From positions 1 to 64,000 of the forward strand of contig WNNJ02003159.1 in the NCBI GenBank assembly GCA_012934845.2: 64,000 bases of DNA. The letters are read 5' to 3'. The position numbers and the translations under genes were made by a program. This DNA comes from Pomphorhynchus laevis. Its lineage: Eukaryota; Acanthocephala; Palaeacanthocephala; Echinorhynchida; Pomphorhynchidae. Every line of letters begins with the position of its first letter. The first letter of the stretch is position 1. Shown one piece after another: positions 59,395 to 64,000 of the stretch. Below the pieces are notes generated by a model. The model was given only the letters and a program-made list of their open reading frames with translations, did not search any database and was not told the origin of the DNA.

Positions 59395-59515
59395 TCTTAG
59401 ATAATTATTTATAACTATTTATAGTTTTTTATAATTATTTAATTATTTAAATTTTATTTCATTACTTTTTATTTATAAATAATATAAAACACGTAGACTC
59501 AGTTAACTGATCTGA
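59395..59515 (-). repeat. Family F element, partial
   Basis: Keeps only the ACGTAGACTCAGTTAACTGA end and adjoining AT tract. Confidence 0.6.
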
Positions 59516-59918
59516 TTCAATATTATTTATAAAAATTTCGAGTGTTTTTATATTTTCAATGATTAAGGAATCAGCAGATATTTTTTATTCCAAAAAGCAA
59601 TTATAATCACACCTGCGGCACCCTTTTATATAACAAAATAACTTTTGAGCATGGATAGATAAACGTTAATAGAAACAGAGAATGTTAAATAAAAACACAA
59701 TTTAAACCAAAAGATTTATAAAAATTTTAAATAAGTTGTTAAAATAAATAAAATTAACATAATATTTGTTAAAATGGCATAAGAAATTGAATTAAGGAAA
59801 AGTATAAATTAAAATAAATTCCAAAAAGTATAAGAATTAAAAGTAATAGAAGGAACTAAAACAAAACGGTTAAAATTATAAAAATGGTTAAATTACAAAA
59901 ACAGAGTAATATTTACAT

Positions 59919-60230
59919 TTATATATAATGATGTAATTTAAAATCAAAGTCTGGTTTATTAGAAGACATAAGATTATTATATTTATCAATAAAAATTGCT
60001 TCTTTTATGTTCCTTAAAATATAATTAGATTCGTAGGCTAAAGTTGACGTAATGTCAAAATCAATATTTTGATCACTTATCAGCCAATGATTAGCTATAG
60101 CACTTGATGTAAGGCCTCTTTTAAAAGTATATTTTCTGTCATAATCTTTTATGTAGATTAATCTTAGGCAGTTTGCCCAACACTTATTACAATGCAATTT
60201 TATAAACCAAGCAATCTCTATTAAATTTTG
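59919..60230 (-). pseudogene. Penelope-like GIY-YIG domain fragment
   Basis: Open reading IKLHCNKCWANC, then KDYDRKYTFKRG, SSAIANHW and NIDFDITSTLAYES, NYILRNIKEAIFIDK. S-AIA-H and the following I-KEAI-I-K helix are typical of the C-terminal half of the Penelope-like nuclease. The last part contains NNLMSSNKPDFDFKL. No RT is seen nearby. Confidence 0.7.
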
Positions 60231-60884
60231 GTTTCACTACTAATATCAGATGGGATAAAACTGAATCTATGTATTTTTTATTTCAATAAATTAAAAATAA
60301 TGTTAATATATTAAATTAAAAATAATAAATTAAACTAATATGTAGGGTAATTTAAAAAGTTCATTATTAGACATATAAAGCTTTAAAGTATTTTGATAAT
60401 TTAATTATTATCAAAATTCTGAATTTCTTATCAAACCATCGCTGATAAACGAACGCCAAGGTGAAAAGGTCTTTATTAGGCACTAAACTTTTCGGTTTTG
60501 ATCTCATCGTCTTAAATTAAGATCGTTCTAATAATGAAGGAGTGAAGTTATTTTTAAGTAAGCTCTGTCAGATAAGACTTTGCTAAGCATACAGCAACAT
60601 TATATTGGAAAATTTAAGCTTGCCTCTAAGGTAATGGTAAGATGTTACATATAATAACCATCTCCTCGGGACATTGAGAGGTCAATCTGATATAGAGCTG
60701 TAATTTCCAATTTTACGATAAATGTCAGTTTCAAGACGGGATTATATATAATCCATTTTTTAAAATGCATGTATTATTAATTCTGCAGGAATCAAATAAA
60801 TTTATATAATTGGTCATTTATCAATAAAAAATTTATTGTAGATAAGTTAACGTTGCATCCTTAAATAGAATATATGTTTAAATG

Positions 60885-60985
60885 TTATGTTCCTTAAAAT
60901 ATTATTAGATTAGTAAGCTAAATTTGACGTATTGTCAAAATCAATATTATGATAACTTAGCCAATGATTAGCTATAGCACTTATT
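60885..60985 (-). pseudogene. Second copy of Penelope-like nuclease fragment
   Basis: Closely matches 60008-60110 (GTTCCTTAAAATATTATTAG, CAAAATCAATATTATGATAA, AGCCAATGATTAGCTATAGC), with a small deletion. Encodes SAIANHW and NIDFDNTSNLAY in decayed frames. Confidence 0.65.
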
Positions 60986-61377
60986 TTAACATACAATGAA
61001 CACTTAGCAATACAATAAATACTAACATTACATAAATAATACAATAATTGATAATACAATAATTGCCAAGAAAGTCTAACTCTAGACATACGCATGAACT
61101 AAATGAGGTACGTACTGGCATTATTGATAAAAAATAGTTTAGATGATTATGCAGGCGAATAAAATTTATTCTGTTATTGCATGTAAAAGTTGTAATCAAA
61201 TTCATTAACGATTTTGTAGAGGTTAATAAGTGAAGATACGATTCTTAATGGTTTGCATAGTAGAGAACGTCTTTATTTCATTTTTCAGCTTTAATTCCAC
61301 TAAATTATATTCATTTAATTCCACTAAATTATATTTATTGTATTTATTGTAAAATACATACATATTAGCACATTTTA

Positions 61378-61720
61378 TATATTAAATCAGCTAACTGAGT
61401 CTACGTATTTTATACTATATATAAATAAAAATAAATGATAAATAATTATTTAAAATTTTATCTGGAATTTATATCTATATCAAACCCATATCATTTATCA
61501 ACGTGATTTATGCTATATATTAATTAGCAATAATGCTCAATAAAATTTAAATAATAAAATAATAAATAATGAAATAATTATACATAATAAATGTTAAATA
61601 AGATTTTATATAATTTATGTCAAGTTAAAATAAAAAATTGAAATTTAAAATAAAATTCAATTTTCATGAATTAAATAATAAATTACAGGCGATGTATAGG
61701 AATAATACTGATCTGTAATT
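61378..61720 (+). repeat. Family F element
   Basis: Begins AAATCAGCTAACTGAGTCTA and ends near ACAGGCGATGTATAGGAATA. Longer AT-rich centre than other copies. Confidence 0.7.
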
Positions 61721-61738
61721 TTAAGTTTTTTAATATCC

Positions 61739-61956
61739 AGGAACAATCAGGTATAGTTGAACGACGACAGATATTATTTTGATATTTCGCTAGAAACTAC
61801 TAGCATCTTTAGAAATTAACACAATGGTGTTAATTTCATTTTTTATTATGGTGTTAATTTTATTTTTTATTATGGTATTAATTTCTGAAGATGCTATATG
61901 TTTCTAGCGAAATATCAAAATAATGTTCCTTTAACTATACCTGATTGTTCCTGATA
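61739..61956. repeat. Penelope-like terminus fold-back pair
   Basis: Arms of about 80 bp, 61739-61821 and 61855-61956, share GGAACAATCAGGTATAGTT, TTTTGATATTTCGCTAG and the hairpin CTGAAGATGCTA/CTAGCGAAATATC. Same terminal motif as at 16.0, 17.3 and 21.9 kb but a different flank. A TTTTATTATGGTGTTAATTT duplication lies in the loop. Confidence 0.75.
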
Positions 61957-63479
61957 TTTAAAAATTAAATATATTAATAATTACGTTAAATAACACAACA
62001 GATAAATATTTAAATAATACAGATAAATATATCTATTAATAGTAAATATTTTAACACAACAGTAATTTCAGTTAATACTGTCGTCTACAAACTATCACTA
62101 ATATATTTGCGTTTTTATTTTCAACTTTATGAGTGTTTCAGAGATGATAATTGGATACAAATTATTGGTTATCAATTAAGCAAAGTTTTGCATTTTACCA
62201 GGTCTAAATAAGAACAGCACGGGGATATGTATTGCGGACGTATTTTTTAGTCTAATTAGAAAAGTTTATTTGATTTTTTATATGATGAACAATAAATATG
62301 TTTATATTTTCAATAGACCTCTCATGATTTCTGATGAATGTTGCCAGCTGAAGGATTGATACATTTGCTCACATTTACAATATTTAAAACCACCACTCAC
62401 CAGATAGATTTCGGTTTTTCTGATTCAGTCGGAAGTTATAAAAAATTTTTGTCATTACAAATTTTAAGAGACTAGGACTAAGATATTATTATAGTCGGCC
62501 GACCTCGTATCATTAATCAAAATATAAATTCCAGAACCATGACTTTTCAACTCTGCATTCAATTCTCGTTCCACTGCCTTCACAACGACAGAACAATGTA
62601 TTAACAATGCATCAAATGTATTTAAATTCGGTCGTTTAAGATTTTGCTCGCAAACTAGTCTAATTTGCAACTATATAGTGTTGGTTGTACTTTTATCATT
62701 TTCTTTGATAAAAATGTCGTGCTCCTAAGAAGTACAAAAGTATACCTGTCTCGTAAGAAGGACATTCTTTCATTATTACACACTTTTATATTAAAAAGAC
62801 AATGTCGATTTGCTGCTGGCAGGGCAAATTATGAACGTACTCAAGGCCAAGAAATTTATATTTACTTTTTATAAATAACACTTTATAATAGAAGTACTAT
62901 CTCGATAATTTTTTATCATCTTATTCCGTTCAAATATTATCTCAACAGCCCTCTACAGATAGAAGTGAAGAGGGAATTATTCTAATATTGTAATTAACTT
63001 GTCAAACAGCAAATACCGATTTTTAAAGTCATTTTATATTAATAACAAGAACAACCGACTTGATATATCAGTTTTTAATGAGAACAAAATGATAGGTTAC
63101 AAATATAAAAATTTATCAAGAATGTTGATGTATACATAATTATTTGATATTAGCAACTTTGTCAATATACTTATAATCACGTAAAATGAATAAATATCAT
63201 ATATATTAAGAAGATAATTTGAGGAGGAAAGTGAAACAATCTTACCTTACATTTTGGCTCAGCAGAATTTAAAAAAATAGATTATTTATTTCATTTCATA
63301 ACTGCTTCGACATTTCGTTGTTAAACAACATTGTTTTCTGATTAAAAAATATTATTAATTGCATTTTTAAGATATTTAGTAATTTCCAAATTGTAATTTT
63401 TCTAAAGATGATAGCACATGCTATAAAAATATTGTAATTTTTAGAATAAAACAAATTTATTCGTTTCTGTAAATTTATA
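61957..63479. other. Spacer with one exon-like segment
   Basis: AT-rich; apart from the open segment at 62464-62656 I see no gene, RNA or repeat. Confidence 0.5.
62464..62656 (-). CDS. Exon-like open segment, unrecognised
   Basis: After an acceptor-like GCAAATTAG the minus strand is open for about 63 codons to a TAA: LVCEQNLKRPNLNTFDALLI, HCSVVVKAVERELNAELKSH, GSGIYILINDTRSADYNNIL and a short end. Codon use and charge look protein-like and unlike the AT-rich noise around it. It could be a terminal exon of another host gene. I do not recognise the family; it is not part of the RhoGAP gene by any evidence. Confidence 0.4.
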
Positions 63480-63850
63480 AAACCTATATTACTGATTATA
63501 AAAATTACCTAATTAATAGATAAAATTATTATTTTAACTATCATCGATTATAATATAATATATTATATTCCTGTTATTAAAAATTATCCATTAGATAATT
63601 ATATTAGCTATAATATAATTAGTTATATAATTAATTATACTATTAATTAGTTATATATTATATTATAATATTAATTATAAAAATTACCTATTATTAGATA
63701 TGATTATTTTAGCTATTAGTAATCAGTAATATAATATGTTATATTACTGATCATTAAAATTTCCTAATATTAGATTAGATGATTATTTAAGCTATTGTTA
63801 ATCAGTAATATAATATCTTACATTACTGATTATAAACATTTCCTAGATAT
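63480..63850. repeat. Degenerate minisatellite with palindromic core
   Basis: Units of roughly 100 bp containing ATATTACTGATTATAAA, TTACCTATTATTAGAT, GATTATTTTAGCTATT and AATCAGTAATATAATAT recur three to four times. Each unit holds the inverted pair AATCAGTAATATAA / ATATTACTGATT. Confidence 0.75.
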
Positions 63851-63894
63851 GGTCTAGGTTTAAGATAGTAATCTCATCAAGTAGGAAAACCCAC

Positions 63895-63958
63895 GCAGTT
63901 AATAAGAGCTTACCAGTACTCGGCGAAGTTTCGTCTACAGGAACAAACGATCTTTCTA
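63895..63958 (-). CDS. Possible exon at the window edge
   Basis: Minus strand reads RSFVPVDETSPSTG up to a good donor, G|GTAAGCTC, at about 63910-63917, preceded by GATGGATTAG as a possible acceptor. Short and unsupported by any domain. Confidence 0.2.
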
Positions 63959-64000
63959 ATCCATCAATTTATGACTAACGAGTGAAGATGATTTAAATCT

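Noticed and set aside
1-64000. tRNA, rRNA, CRISPR array or bacterial-type operon
   Set aside because: No cloverleaf, rRNA core, regularly spaced repeat or clustered long ORFs were seen on either strand.

Overview
This window looks like invertebrate, probably arthropod, nuclear DNA. It is very AT-rich, long ORFs are almost absent outside retroelements, one gene is split into many small exons by introns that include two of about 43 and 55 bp, and there are several kinds of non-LTR retroelement. I see no bacterial operon signals, rRNA, CRISPR array or LTR retroelement. The species cannot be named from the sequence.

The left half (about 8.1-28.5 kb) is occupied by one host gene on the minus strand that no single ORF reveals. 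Thirteen exons with usable splice sites and fully compatible reading phases read through from 28483 down to a stop at 8150 and give about 570 residues: a BAR-like helical region, a RhoGAP domain with its arginine finger, and a Pro-rich SH3-ligand-like tail. This is the layout of the RICH/nadrin (ARHGAP17/44, fly RhoGAP92B) family. The first exon(s) are missing. The introns carry repeat families, a Penelope-like relic, a LINE 3' end and a fragment of a zinc-rich retroelement N-terminus.

The right half (about 36-59 kb) is a retrotransposon graveyard. Family A (APE-type LINE, I/R1/Jockey-like, CCHC ORF1 plus EN/RT ORF2) occurs at 1-1700 (-), 6.4-6.8 kb, 36.0-36.4 kb, 41.8-49.1 kb and 55.7-58.8 kb. 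Family B (another APE-type LINE) lies at 37.4-40.8 kb and a CR1-like LINE piece at 54.4-55.5 kb. The most striking object is a single uninterrupted ORF of about 1080 codons (42280-45528, -): PHD-type zinc finger, reverse transcriptase with a YLDD box, and a C-terminal zinc finger plus restriction-like endonuclease. It sits inside the ORF1 of a family A LINE, flanked by direct copies of about 125 bp of that LINE. Decayed relatives are at 20.77-20.94 kb (-), 50.0-50.56 kb (+) and 51.0-54.0 kb (+).

The rest is AT-rich DNA with short dispersed families: a 250-340 bp AT-rich element (F, nine copies), a ~350 bp element with fold-back ends (E), a middle-repetitive family (C), a two-copy family (D) that provides an empty site for one LINE insertion, and Penelope-like termini that form fold-back pairs with a hammerhead-like hairpin.
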